DNA of 64,000 nt from Mycolicibacterium litorale (lineage in GTDB: Bacteria; Actinomycetota; Actinomycetes; Mycobacteriales; Mycobacteriaceae): positions 5,394,001 to 5,458,000 of the forward strand of contig NZ_AP022586.1 of assembly GCF_010731695.1 (NCBI RefSeq), in the 5' to 3' direction. The notes under the pieces are model-generated. The model did not search any database. It was not told the origin of the DNA and saw only the letters and a list, made by a program, of their open reading frames with translations. The position numbers were made by a program, and so were the translations under genes. Of the stretch, positions 1 to 8,033 are shown one piece after another (position 1 is the stretch's first letter; each line of letters opens with the position of its first letter).

Positions 1-545
1 GCGCACTCGGCCGCGCGCATCCCCCGGTCATCACGCCGTCGCTGCGGTTCATCGTCGGCTCCACGACCGAGGAGGCGGCACGAGCCGAGCGCGAGGCCTA
101 CCGGTACTTCAGCCCCGAATACCAAGCCGGGTGGCTGCTCGAGGTCGACGTCGACGTGGTCGGCGCCGACCTGGACGGTCCGGTGCCGGAGTCGGCCTTC
201 CCGAGTTCGACGCAGACCCATCAGACGGCGCTGGCCGGGTACCGCTTCCTCGCCACCGACGGCAACCCGACGGTCCGGGAGTTCCTCTACCGCACCGTCA
301 ACGGTTGGGGCGCGAGCATCGTCGGCACCCCCGAGCAGGTGGCCGACGAGATCGAGGAGTGGTTCACCACCGGCGCCGCCGACGGGTTCGTGCTCGGCGA
401 TTCGGGTCTGCCGGGCCAACTGGCGCTGTTCGTCGAGCAGGTCGTGCCGGTGCTGCGCAAACGCGGCCTGTTCCGCCACGAGTACACCGGCCGCACCCTG
501 CGCGACCACCTCGGCCTCCCGGTCCCCGAACGGCCGGCGCGATGA
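1..545 (+). CDS. LLM-class flavin-dependent monooxygenase, C-terminal part (NtaA/SnaA/DszA family)
   Basis: The gene enters from the left edge, so its start lies outside the window; the frame is open from base 3. About 180 C-terminal residues are visible. The part reading GTPEQVADEIEEWF, then DGFVLG, then VVPVLRKRGLFR and a closing LRDHLGLPVP is the typical tail of bacterial luciferase-like monooxygenases of the nitrilotriacetate/pristinamycin/dibenzothiophene-sulfone group. These use FMNH2 supplied by a separate reductase to cleave C-N or C-S bonds. Its TGA overlaps the ATG of the next gene by 4 bp, so the two monooxygenases are probably translated together. The substrate cannot be read from this fragment. 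Confidence 0.88.
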   Translation, partial: ALGRAHPPVITPSLRFIVGSTTEEAARAEREAYRYFSPEYQAGWLLEVDVDVVGADLDGPVPESAFPSSTQTHQTALAGYRFLATDGNPTVREFLYRTVNGWGASIVGTPEQVADEIEEWFTTGAADGFVLGDSGLPGQLALFVEQVVPVLRKRGLFRHEYTGRTLRDHLGLPVPERPAR

Positions 546-1933
546 GCGGCGTCGCGCCGTACGTTCTCTCGGCGTTCACGATGTCGACGGTGTCGCACGG
601 CAATGTCGGGCTGTGGCGCCATCCGCGGGACCGCACGGCCGAGTACACCGACCTGCGGTACTGGACGGAGCTGGCGGTCCTGCTCGACCGCGGCGGGTTC
701 GACCTGTTGTTCATCGCCGACGCGGTGGGACAGCTCGACGTGTTCGGCGGGGATGCCGCGGCCGCACTGGCGCACGGGGTGCAGACCCCGGTGACCGATC
801 CGCTGCTGGCAGTCTCCGCCATGGCGGCGTTCACCGAGCGGCTGGGGTTCGGTATCACGGTGTCGACCACCTACGAGAGTCCATACCTGCTGGCGCGCAA
901 GTTCAGCACACTCGATCACCTCACCGGCGGTCGCATCGGCTGGAACATCGTCACGTCACTGCTCGACAGCGCCGCGCGCAACATCCTGCGCCGCGACCGC
1001 CAGATCCCCCATGACGAGCGCTATGCGATGGCCGAGGAGTTCGTCGACGTCACCTACAAGCTGTGGGAAGGGTCGTGGGAAGCCGATGCCGTCGTGCGCG
1101 ACTGTGCTCGCGGCGTCTACACCGATCCGGCGCGGGTGCACCCGATCGCCCACGAGGGCCGCTATTTCAGCGTCCCGGGGGCCCATCTCGTCGAACCCTC
1201 ACCGCAGCGCACACCCGTGCTGTTCCAGGCCGGCACGTCGCCGGCAGGACGCGAATTCGCCGCGCGCAATGCCGAACTCGTCTTCGCCAGCGATCCACGA
1301 CCCGAGGTGCTGCGCGCCAACATCGACGACGTCCGGCGCCGGGCGGCGGCGCTGGGCCGGCGTCCCGACGCCATCAAGTTCCTCACCTCGGTCGAAATCG
1401 TCGTCGACAGCACCGATTCGGCGGCCCATGCCAAGGCCGGCGAGTTGGCCGCCCACCATGACCTCGAGGGCGGACTGGTGCTGTTGTCGGCGCTCAGCGG
1501 GGTCGACTGGTCGCGCTACGGGGTCGACCGACCGATCGAACAGTTCGACACCGACGCGAGCCGGTCCATCCTGGCGGCCGTCGACGACGCCGATCACCGG
1601 CACCGGTTGACGTTGCGCGACTACGTCGGCGGTCTTTGTGGTTTCGGTGGCGAGCTGTTCGTCGGCTCCGCCCGCACGGTCGCCGACGACCTGGACGCAT
1701 ACGCCGCTCGCACCGGGGTGGACGGGTTCAACATCGCCTACCACGTCACACCGGGCAGCTTCGCCGATGTGGCCGAGTACCTGATCCCCGAACTGCGCCG
1801 GCGGGGCAGAACGGGTCAGCACGCCGGGAACACGCTGCGCGAGCGGTTGTTCGCCGCGGATTCCCCTCTGCTTCCCGACGACCACCCCGGGGCGCGGTAT
1901 CGCCGAGAGAAAAGAATCGCGCCGATTCCATAG
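542..1933 (+). CDS. NtaA/SnaA/DszA-family FMN-dependent monooxygenase
   Basis: 463 residues, the usual length for the family. The ATG lies in an ATGA overlap with the upstream monooxygenase. Family landmarks are an early FTMSTVSHGNVGLWRHP segment, LARKFSTLDHLTGGRIGWNIVTS (residues about 118-142, flavin-site region), the VLFQAGTSPAGREFAARNAE segment (about 228-247) and a C-terminal GFNIAYHVTPGSF. Members oxidise organosulfur or amine substrates with reduced FMN. The reading frame is open upstream of this ATG to base 131, but there it overlaps the preceding gene and has no family similarity. The neighbours (second monooxygenase, permease, acetyltransferase, DszC-like enzyme) suggest scavenging of an S- or N-containing small molecule. 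Confidence 0.92.
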   Translation: MSGVAPYVLSAFTMSTVSHGNVGLWRHPRDRTAEYTDLRYWTELAVLLDRGGFDLLFIADAVGQLDVFGGDAAAALAHGVQTPVTDPLLAVSAMAAFTERLGFGITVSTTYESPYLLARKFSTLDHLTGGRIGWNIVTSLLDSAARNILRRDRQIPHDERYAMAEEFVDVTYKLWEGSWEADAVVRDCARGVYTDPARVHPIAHEGRYFSVPGAHLVEPSPQRTPVLFQAGTSPAGREFAARNAELVFASDPRPEVLRANIDDVRRRAAALGRRPDAIKFLTSVEIVVDSTDSAAHAKAGELAAHHDLEGGLVLLSALSGVDWSRYGVDRPIEQFDTDASRSILAAVDDADHRHRLTLRDYVGGLCGFGGELFVGSARTVADDLDAYAARTGVDGFNIAYHVTPGSFADVAEYLIPELRRRGRTGQHAGNTLRERLFAADSPLLPDDHPGARYRREKRIAPIP

Positions 1934-1992
1934 CTGACGCATCGCGCGGCACTCCGGCAGTGTCACCACTACATCAAAAACACGTTAATTGT

Positions 1993-2019
1993 CTGTGTGG
2001 CAACCACGTTGGCACACAG
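1993..2019. promoter_or_regulatory. Inverted repeat in the leader of the APC permease gene
   Basis: An 11-nt arm CTGTGTGGCAA and its partner TTGGCACACAG flank CCACG; 10 of 11 positions pair. It lies about 40 bp before the permease GTG in a 125-bp gap that separates the two monooxygenases from the permease, acetyltransferase and DszC-like genes. It could be a regulator operator or an RNA hairpin; no local regulator gene identifies it. Confidence 0.4.
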
Positions 2020-2058
2020 CACGGTACGCCACGCTTCGTGGACAGAAAGGCGGGCACG

Positions 2059-3564
2059 GTGACCGCAACAGCAGACGACCCGGCGGTGGAGGTGAACGGC
2101 CGCGCCCTGACCGCGGCCGAGACCACCGGTCTGGAACGCGAGGCGCTCGGCCCGTGGGGGGTGTTCGCCCAGGGGCTGGCCGCCGCCGCGCCGAGCGTGG
2201 CGGTCGCCGTGGTGCCGTTCTCGTTGTTCGTCGCCGCAGGCAAGGGCGCGGCCTGGGCGGCGGTCGTCGGTCTGGTCATCGTGGCGCTGATCGCCGTCAC
2301 GATCAGCTTCCAGGCCACGCGCACGGTGTCGTCGGGTTCGCTGGGCACCTACACCGGCAACGGTCTCGGACCCGGTTTCGCCTTCGTGGCGGGGCTGAGT
2401 CTGCTGTTCGGCTACATCGGCTTCGCCACCACCGGCACCCTCGGCGGCGTCCTGTACCTCGACGCGTTCCTCGAATCCATCGGGCTGGGCAGTCAGGCGG
2501 TGTGGTTCCGCCTGCTGCTCGTGGTCGTGGTCGTCGCGCTGGCCGTCTATCTGCCGTATCGCGGCGTGCTGGTGGCCGCGAAGTACGAGTTGGCCTTCGA
2601 GCTGATCGCGATCGCCGCGATCTCGGTGATCATCGTGGGGTCCTACGTCGCCTACGGCTTCCGGATCGACTGGGAGCAATGGGACTTCGGACATCTCGGG
2701 AACAGTGCGACGTTCATCGCCGCGGTCACCGCGGTGGGCTCCTACGCCGGCTTCGAGAGCGTCGCCTCGCTGGGCGCCGAGGCCAAGGACGCACACCGCA
2801 GCATCTCGCGCTCGCTGCTGCGGGTCGTCATCCTGATCGGCATCCTCTACATCTTCGCCACCTATCCGCAGATCCTGAACTTCGGCAGTGTGGACGGGGA
2901 CAAGGCGGTGCTGCCCCAGCTCGCCGACGCCGTCGGGGTCGGCTGGGTCAACCAGGTGGTGAGCGCAGCGGTGGCCGTCGCGTTCATCGTCTTCGTCACC
3001 GCGGTCACGACAGCGGCGGCGCGCTCGCTGTTCACCTTCGCGCACGAGGGCGCGCTACCCGCCGTCCTCGCCAAGGTCCATCCCACCTACCGGACACCGT
3101 GGGTCGGCGTGGCGTTCGTCGGCGCGCTGGCACTGGTGTTCTCCGCCGTGGCGACCTTCAGCTCCGCGGGTCGGCTGGTGTTCGAGGTGTACGGCGGCTA
3201 CCTGGCCAACTGGGGTTTCCTGATCAGCTATCTGCTCGTCGTGATCGCCACCCCGCTGTGGTTGCGAAAGATCAACGCGCTGACGCCTGTTCGGCTCACG
3301 GTGTCGGTGGCCGCAGCGCTCGGTCTGCTCTATGTGATCTTCAGTAACTTCTACCCCGTCCCCGAATATCCCTTCAACATCCTGCCGTTCGTGTTCTTCG
3401 GCTTCCTGCTCGCGGGCCTCGCGTGGTACGGATACCTCAAGCGGTCACGGCCCGAGATCGCCGGCCGGGTCGGCAGCATCCAGACCCTGTCGGAGGTCGA
3501 GCAGCAGCGACTGGCCGACGAAGGCATCCTCGACGTGCTGCGCGCCGCACCGGAGCATCGATGA
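2059..3564 (+). CDS. APC-family amino acid/amine permease
   Basis: 501 residues with about 12 hydrophobic segments, fitting the amino acid-polyamine-organocation (APC) superfamily. The early stretch LGPWGVFAQGLAAAAPSVAVAVVP is the characteristic first helix with its substrate-site break, and SYAGFESVASLGAEAKDAHRSISRS is the conserved loop after helix 6. I chose the GTG at 2059 because AGAAAGG lies about 8 nt upstream; a GTG at 2038 is in frame but lacks a ribosome site. The stop overlaps the acetyltransferase ATG by 4 bp. By context it probably imports the substrate of the flanking monooxygenases, perhaps a sulfur-containing amino acid; this is inference. Confidence 0.88.
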   Translation: MTATADDPAVEVNGRALTAAETTGLEREALGPWGVFAQGLAAAAPSVAVAVVPFSLFVAAGKGAAWAAVVGLVIVALIAVTISFQATRTVSSGSLGTYTGNGLGPGFAFVAGLSLLFGYIGFATTGTLGGVLYLDAFLESIGLGSQAVWFRLLLVVVVVALAVYLPYRGVLVAAKYELAFELIAIAAISVIIVGSYVAYGFRIDWEQWDFGHLGNSATFIAAVTAVGSYAGFESVASLGAEAKDAHRSISRSLLRVVILIGILYIFATYPQILNFGSVDGDKAVLPQLADAVGVGWVNQVVSAAVAVAFIVFVTAVTTAAARSLFTFAHEGALPAVLAKVHPTYRTPWVGVAFVGALALVFSAVATFSSAGRLVFEVYGGYLANWGFLISYLLVVIATPLWLRKINALTPVRLTVSVAAALGLLYVIFSNFYPVPEYPFNILPFVFFGFLLAGLAWYGYLKRSRPEIAGRVGSIQTLSEVEQQRLADEGILDVLRAAPEHR

Positions 3565-4556
3565 CCCTGGCAGACCACCCGATCGTCGGTGCCTGGTCGG
3601 TGACGCCGGTCACCACTCACCATCACGCCCCGATCGCCGACTTCCTGGCCACCACACCGGGTCTGGGTGGACGCAAGTTCGCCGCCGACTCGCGTGACGT
3701 CGCCGAGCAACTCGACGGCGCCTACCCCGACGCGACGGTCGTGGTCCGCGACACCGTCGGCCGGGTGCGGGGGTACGCGGCCCTGCATCCGCCCCACGGC
3801 ACCCAACCCGAGATCATCGCCGACTTCGTCTTCGACCCGGACAGCCCGCCCAACGTGATCGACGACATCGTCGCGGCCACGGTGCGCGGCTTCGCGGCGG
3901 TCGCGCGCGACATCGACGGTGCCTTTCTGCGCACCTTCATCAGCACCGATCAGCAACCGGTCATCGACGCGCTGATCCGCCACGGGGCGGTGCGGGAAGG
4001 GGAGTTCATCCGGACCCGCAAACCGTTGCACGGCGAGTCACGCGAGGCGCTCGCCACGGCGCACCTCGACGGCCTCACCGTGCTGGCGTGGTCGGAGGTG
4101 ATCGACCGAGGCCTCAGCGAGGAGGTCCGCCGACTGCAGTACGACACCTTCCTCGAGCACTTCGGGAACATGTCTAAGACGCCCGAGGCGTGGGAGCACC
4201 ACCTCCACAGCCGCGCGTTCACACCCGACTTCAGCGTCGCCGCAGTCGATCACAGCGGCGAGGTGGTCGGCTACGTTCTCGGCTCGACCTACACGTCGGG
4301 CACCGCGCAGAGCGAAGAGCGCAGCGCCCACACCGATTACATCGGCGTCCGCCGCGACCAGCGCCAGCGCGGTATCGCCGAACTGCTGCTGCGCAAGATC
4401 TGGCTCGCCGCGCTACGCCGCGGCCTGTCGCTGGCGTCACTGGGCACCGACATCCACAACCGCAGCAACGCCCACCTCCTGTACCGCAGGCTGGGCTACG
4501 TCACCGTCGAAGAGCAATTCGCCTATCGCATCGACACTTCCGAGGAGGCGGTGTGA
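3561..4556 (+). CDS. GNAT-family N-acetyltransferase (double-domain)
   Basis: 331 residues, about twice one GNAT domain. The C-terminal half (about 190-331) holds the acetyl-CoA motif RRDQRQRGIAELLL followed by NRSNAHLLYRRLGYV, typical of active GNAT domains. The N-terminal half shows a degenerate GNAT-like pattern with no clear pyrophosphate loop. The ATG overlaps the permease stop (ATGA), and the stop overlaps the GTG of the DszC-like gene, so three genes are translationally coupled. Bacillus subtilis pathways for S-substituted cysteines acetylate the amine before a monooxygenase acts, which would explain a GNAT here. The actual acceptor is unknown. Confidence 0.83.
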   Translation: MTLADHPIVGAWSVTPVTTHHHAPIADFLATTPGLGGRKFAADSRDVAEQLDGAYPDATVVVRDTVGRVRGYAALHPPHGTQPEIIADFVFDPDSPPNVIDDIVAATVRGFAAVARDIDGAFLRTFISTDQQPVIDALIRHGAVREGEFIRTRKPLHGESREALATAHLDGLTVLAWSEVIDRGLSEEVRRLQYDTFLEHFGNMSKTPEAWEHHLHSRAFTPDFSVAAVDHSGEVVGYVLGSTYTSGTAQSEERSAHTDYIGVRRDQRQRGIAELLLRKIWLAALRRGLSLASLGTDIHNRSNAHLLYRRLGYVTVEEQFAYRIDTSEEAV

Positions 4557-5788
4557 CCGACACCCGGTTCTACCTGCAAGCCCCGACCGCAGACCTCGAG
4601 CACCTCAGATCGGTGTTCGGCCCGGTCTTCGACCGCATCGCCGACGGTGCCCTCGATCGGGAGAGGCAGCGGGTGTTCCCGCACGAACAGGTCGGCTGGC
4701 TCAACGACGCCGGGTTCGGCACGCTGCGCATCCCGGCGACGCACGGCGGATTCGGCGCGTCGCTGGAACACACCTTCCTCCTCCTGGCCGACCTCGGCGC
4801 CGCCGACGCCAACGTCTCCCACATCTGGCGGAACCACCTGGCCTTCGTCGAAGACCGCCTCAACGCCCCGGTTTCGGAGACCAACGACATCTGGCTGAAG
4901 CGGTTCCTGGCCGGAGAATTCGTCGGCGGCGGCTGGACGGAAGCCAACAACCTCACGCTGGCCAACCTCGCCACCACGGTGGCGGCGGCCGACGGCCACT
5001 GGCTGGTCAGCGGAGAGAAGTACTACGCCACCGGCAGTCTCTACGCCGACTGGCTCGACGTCCTGGGCCGGGGCGACGACGGGGAACTGCTGACCGCGCT
5101 GGTGCGATCCCACGATCCGGGCGTCACCCTGATCGACGACTGGCGGGGATTCGGCCAGCGCACCACCGCCAGCGGATCGGCGCGTTACGACCGGGTGCGC
5201 GCCGAACGAGGCAACGTGTTCCCCGCCGCGGAGCGCTTCGGCTATCAAGCGCACTTCTATCAAATCGCGATGCTGGCGGTGCTGACGGGAATCACCCGGG
5301 CGGCGCTGCGCGACGGGTCACGCGCCCTGACGGCGCGGCGGCGGAACTACCCGCAGGGCCTGGCCGAGGTGCCGGCCGAGGACGGGCAGCTGTTGGCCGT
5401 CATCGGCGAGGTCTCGGCGGACGCTTTCGCCGCCGAGGCGGCACTGGCACGCAGTGCCCAGCGACTGGACCACATCGTCGCGGGCCGGCTGTCCGGCGAC
5501 GGCGACCACGAGCGGCAACGCCTCGTCGACGCGGAGGTGGCGGTCGCCCAGGCGCAGTTGGTGATCATCGCCGCCGCGCTGAACGCCACCACGACGATCT
5601 TCGACGCACTCGGCGCCTCCGGAGTGTCCGAAGAACTCGGGCTGGACCGGCACTGGCGCAATGCCCGCACGCTGGCGTCGCACAATCCACGGGTCTACAA
5701 GGCCCGCATCCTCGGCGACTGGTTCATCAACGGGAAGGATCCGGTCGCCGATCTGGCCACCCGCCACCGCGGCGGACAGGGCAACTGA
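4553..5788 (+). CDS. DszC/acyl-CoA-dehydrogenase-fold flavin-dependent monooxygenase
   Basis: 411 residues with the acyl-CoA dehydrogenase fold but monooxygenase-type signatures: HVSHIWRNHLAFVEDRL-like helix (reads ANVSHIWRNH, about 83-92), GGGWTEANN (about 123-131), VSGEKYYATGS (about 153-163) and a C-terminal HNPRVYKARILGDWFINGKDP-type tail (shown here only in part). Such DszC-like proteins oxidise sulfur or aromatic substrates with FMNH2 and O2. It starts with GTG in a GTGA overlap behind GAGGAGG. It ends 13 bp before a convergent ligase gene. With the two DszA-like enzymes it mirrors the pairing of oxygenase types in desulfurisation pathways, although a dszB-like gene is absent here. Confidence 0.82.
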   Translation: MTDTRFYLQAPTADLEHLRSVFGPVFDRIADGALDRERQRVFPHEQVGWLNDAGFGTLRIPATHGGFGASLEHTFLLLADLGAADANVSHIWRNHLAFVEDRLNAPVSETNDIWLKRFLAGEFVGGGWTEANNLTLANLATTVAAADGHWLVSGEKYYATGSLYADWLDVLGRGDDGELLTALVRSHDPGVTLIDDWRGFGQRTTASGSARYDRVRAERGNVFPAAERFGYQAHFYQIAMLAVLTGITRAALRDGSRALTARRRNYPQGLAEVPAEDGQLLAVIGEVSADAFAAEAALARSAQRLDHIVAGRLSGDGDHERQRLVDAEVAVAQAQLVIIAAALNATTTIFDALGASGVSEELGLDRHWRNARTLASHNPRVYKARILGDWFINGKDPVADLATRHRGGQGN

Positions 5789-5801
5789 CAGAGGGGTCGG
5801 C

Positions 5802-7262
5802 CTACCGCGTCAACTGCGCACGCAGCTCCCGCTTGAGCACCTTGCCGTAGCTGTTCTTCGGCAGCTCGTCGATGAACTCGTATCGTTTGGGTCGCTTGAA
5901 CCGGGCGATGCGGGTCAGCAGGTGCGCGTCGAGCTCCGTCGGATCCGCCGTGCCGACGATGAACGCGACGACGACCTCACCCCACTCCTCGTCGGGCGCA
6001 CCCACCACGCATGCTTCGGCGACGCCCGGATGCTCGATGAGCACCTCTTCGACCTCGCGCGGATAGATGTTGCTGCCGCCGCTGATCACCACGTCTTTCG
6101 ACCGGTCACGCAGCGTGAGGTAGCCGCGGTCGTCGAACGACCCCATGTCCCCGGTGTACAACCAGCCGCGCCGCAGCGTGGCCGCGGTCGCCTCGGGGTT
6201 GTTCCAGTACCCCGACATGACGACGTCTCCGCGGCACACGATTTCACCGATCTCGCCCGTCGCCGCCGGTGAACCGTCCTCGCGCACCACCGCCACGGCC
6301 ACCCCCGACCGGGCATAACCGACCGAACCGAGGACGGCGTCGTCGGCGTCGAGGTGGTCGGTCCGGCGCAGCCCGGTGATCGTCATCGGCGCCTCGCCCT
6401 GACCGTAGAGCTGGACGAACACCGGGCCGAACGCCGTCATCGCCTTCTTGAGCCTGTCGACGTACATCGGTCCGCCGCCGTAGACCACGGTGCGCAGGTG
6501 GCGCGGGCGGGGCCGGCCGGTCGCCACCAGACGCTGCACCATCGTCGGGGCGAGGAAGGCGCTGCACCCGGGGTGGTGCTCGCACAGGTCGAGGAACTCG
6601 TCCGGGTCGAAAGCGCCGGACTCGGGGATCACCTGCCGGGCGCCGCGCAGCACGTACGGCGGGATGTAGAGACCCGACCCGTGCGACATCGGCGCGCCGT
6701 GGACGAGGCTCGAATTCGCGTCGGGTGCATCAAAATCCGCGAGGTGGGCGACCGTCATCGCCATCAGGTTGCGATGCGACAGCATGGCGCCCTTGGAGCG
6801 GCCCGTGGTCCCGCTGGTGTAGAACAGCCACGCCAGCGCAGCCGGGTCGGTGTCCGGCGGGGTCACCGGATCGGCGTGGTGGCGCTGCGCATACGATTCG
6901 CCGCCGATCGTCTCGACGGGAACCCCGACGTCGAGTTGCGCGGCGATCTTCGGGGACGCGAAGACGTGCGCGGCACCGGAATCGGCGACGATGTCGGCCA
7001 TCTCCCGCGGATGCAGCTTGTAGTTGATCGGGACGTGGACGAACTCCGCCGCCCAGATGCCGAACATCAACTCGACGATCTCCGGCCGGTTCTCCGAGGC
7101 GACCGCGATCCGCGTCCCCGGCTCACCACGAAAGCTGCCGGCCAGCCGCAGCGCCCGTTCCCGGAGTTCGGCCCACGTACAAACCTGTTGCTCACCGTGA
7201 TACAGCGCACCCCACTCACCGAACCGGGCGGCGGCCTGGTCGAGCAGGGTGAACAGGGTCAT
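5802..7262 (-). CDS. AMP-binding acyl-CoA ligase (FadD-like) 1
   Basis: 486 residues. Adenylation motifs are clear: FYTSGTTGRSKG (about 150-161, P-loop), YGQGEAP, YTGDMGSFDDRGYLTLRDR (about 370-388) and the C-terminal catalytic lysine context PKNSYGKVLKREL. It forms acyl-adenylate and then acyl-CoA from a carboxylic acid. The ATG at 7262 is chosen because it overlaps the stop of the upstream SDR by 4 bp and starts the homologous MTLFTLLDQAAARF segment; the frame is open further upstream, but that lies inside the SDR. It is the last gene of a minus-strand operon led by the propeller protein and GntR regulator. Probable role: CoA activation of an acid from the island pathway. Confidence 0.92.
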   Translation of the reverse strand: MTLFTLLDQAAARFGEWGALYHGEQQVCTWAELRERALRLAGSFRGEPGTRIAVASENRPEIVELMFGIWAAEFVHVPINYKLHPREMADIVADSGAAHVFASPKIAAQLDVGVPVETIGGESYAQRHHADPVTPPDTDPAALAWLFYTSGTTGRSKGAMLSHRNLMAMTVAHLADFDAPDANSSLVHGAPMSHGSGLYIPPYVLRGARQVIPESGAFDPDEFLDLCEHHPGCSAFLAPTMVQRLVATGRPRPRHLRTVVYGGGPMYVDRLKKAMTAFGPVFVQLYGQGEAPMTITGLRRTDHLDADDAVLGSVGYARSGVAVAVVREDGSPAATGEIGEIVCRGDVVMSGYWNNPEATAATLRRGWLYTGDMGSFDDRGYLTLRDRSKDVVISGGSNIYPREVEEVLIEHPGVAEACVVGAPDEEWGEVVVAFIVGTADPTELDAHLLTRIARFKRPKRYEFIDELPKNSYGKVLKRELRAQLTR

Positions 7263-8032
7263 CTCGCCACCCACTCCGAGGACAGCGCGAAGTCCGAGAG
7301 GTACTTCGTCGAACTCCACCCGCCGTCGACGACGATCGTCTGCCCGTTGATGAAACTGCCGCCCTCGGAGCACAGGAATGCCACGGTCGCGGCGATGTCC
7401 TCGACCCGGCCCAACCGTTGATGCGGGGTCATCTCGGTGTTGATCTTGCGGAACCGCTCGTCTTCGAGGCGGTGGGCCACCATCGGTGTCAGCGTGACAC
7501 CGGGGGCGACGGCGTTGCAGCGGATGCCCTGCGGACCGTACTGGCATGCGATGTGGGTGGTCAGCGCCGTGAGCCCGCCTTTGGCCGCCGAATAGGCACC
7601 CCCGCGCAGGCCGCCGACGACCGCGAACGTCGACGTGACGTTGATGATGGCCGAGCCCGGGCCCATGTGCGGGATGACGTCGCGGGCCAACCGGAACGGG
7701 GCGCGCAGCATCAAACCCAGGAAGTGGTCCAGGGTTTCGTCGTCGGTCTCGTGCAACGGTTTCGGGCTGCCCACCCCGGCGTTGTTGACGAGGAAGTCGA
7801 CGTGGCCCCAGCGATCCACGGCGGCGGCCACCACCCGCTGCGGGCCGTCGTCGGCGGTCAGGTCGGCCGCGAGTGTCTCGATTCGGTCGGGGTCGCCGAC
7901 CGCGGCGCTCAATTCGGCGAGCCGGTCCTCGTCGCGGCCGGTGCCCAGCACCGCCATCCCGGCCTCGGCGAGCATGGTCGCGCAGCCGAATCCGATGCCG
8001 CTGCTGGCTCCGGTGACAATCGCGACCTGCAT
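7259..8032 (-). CDS. Short-chain dehydrogenase/reductase (classical SDR)
   Basis: 257 residues, the normal classical SDR length. It shows TGASSGIG at 7-14 for NAD(P) binding, NNAGVG (about 87-92), a catalytic Ser in NVTSTF and YSAAKGG (Tyr-x-x-x-Lys, about 150). Its stop overlaps the start of the downstream ligase, and its ATG lies 1 bp after the stop of the upstream ligase, so the three genes are one transcript. It presumably oxidises or reduces a hydroxy/keto intermediate, possibly a CoA ester, in the island pathway; the substrate is not readable. Confidence 0.92.
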   Translation of the reverse strand: MQVAIVTGASSGIGFGCATMLAEAGMAVLGTGRDEDRLAELSAAVGDPDRIETLAADLTADDGPQRVVAAAVDRWGHVDFLVNNAGVGSPKPLHETDDETLDHFLGLMLRAPFRLARDVIPHMGPGSAIINVTSTFAVVGGLRGGAYSAAKGGLTALTTHIACQYGPQGIRCNAVAPGVTLTPMVAHRLEDERFRKINTEMTPHQRLGRVEDIAATVAFLCSEGGSFINGQTIVVDGGWSSTKYLSDFALSSEWVAR

Positions 8033-8033
8033 C

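Noticed and set aside
1976..1989. KstR-like core AACACGTT upstream of the APC permease
   Set aside because: The outer T and A of the consensus are both wrong, and no steroid-type gene is nearby, unlike the perfect site at 56981.
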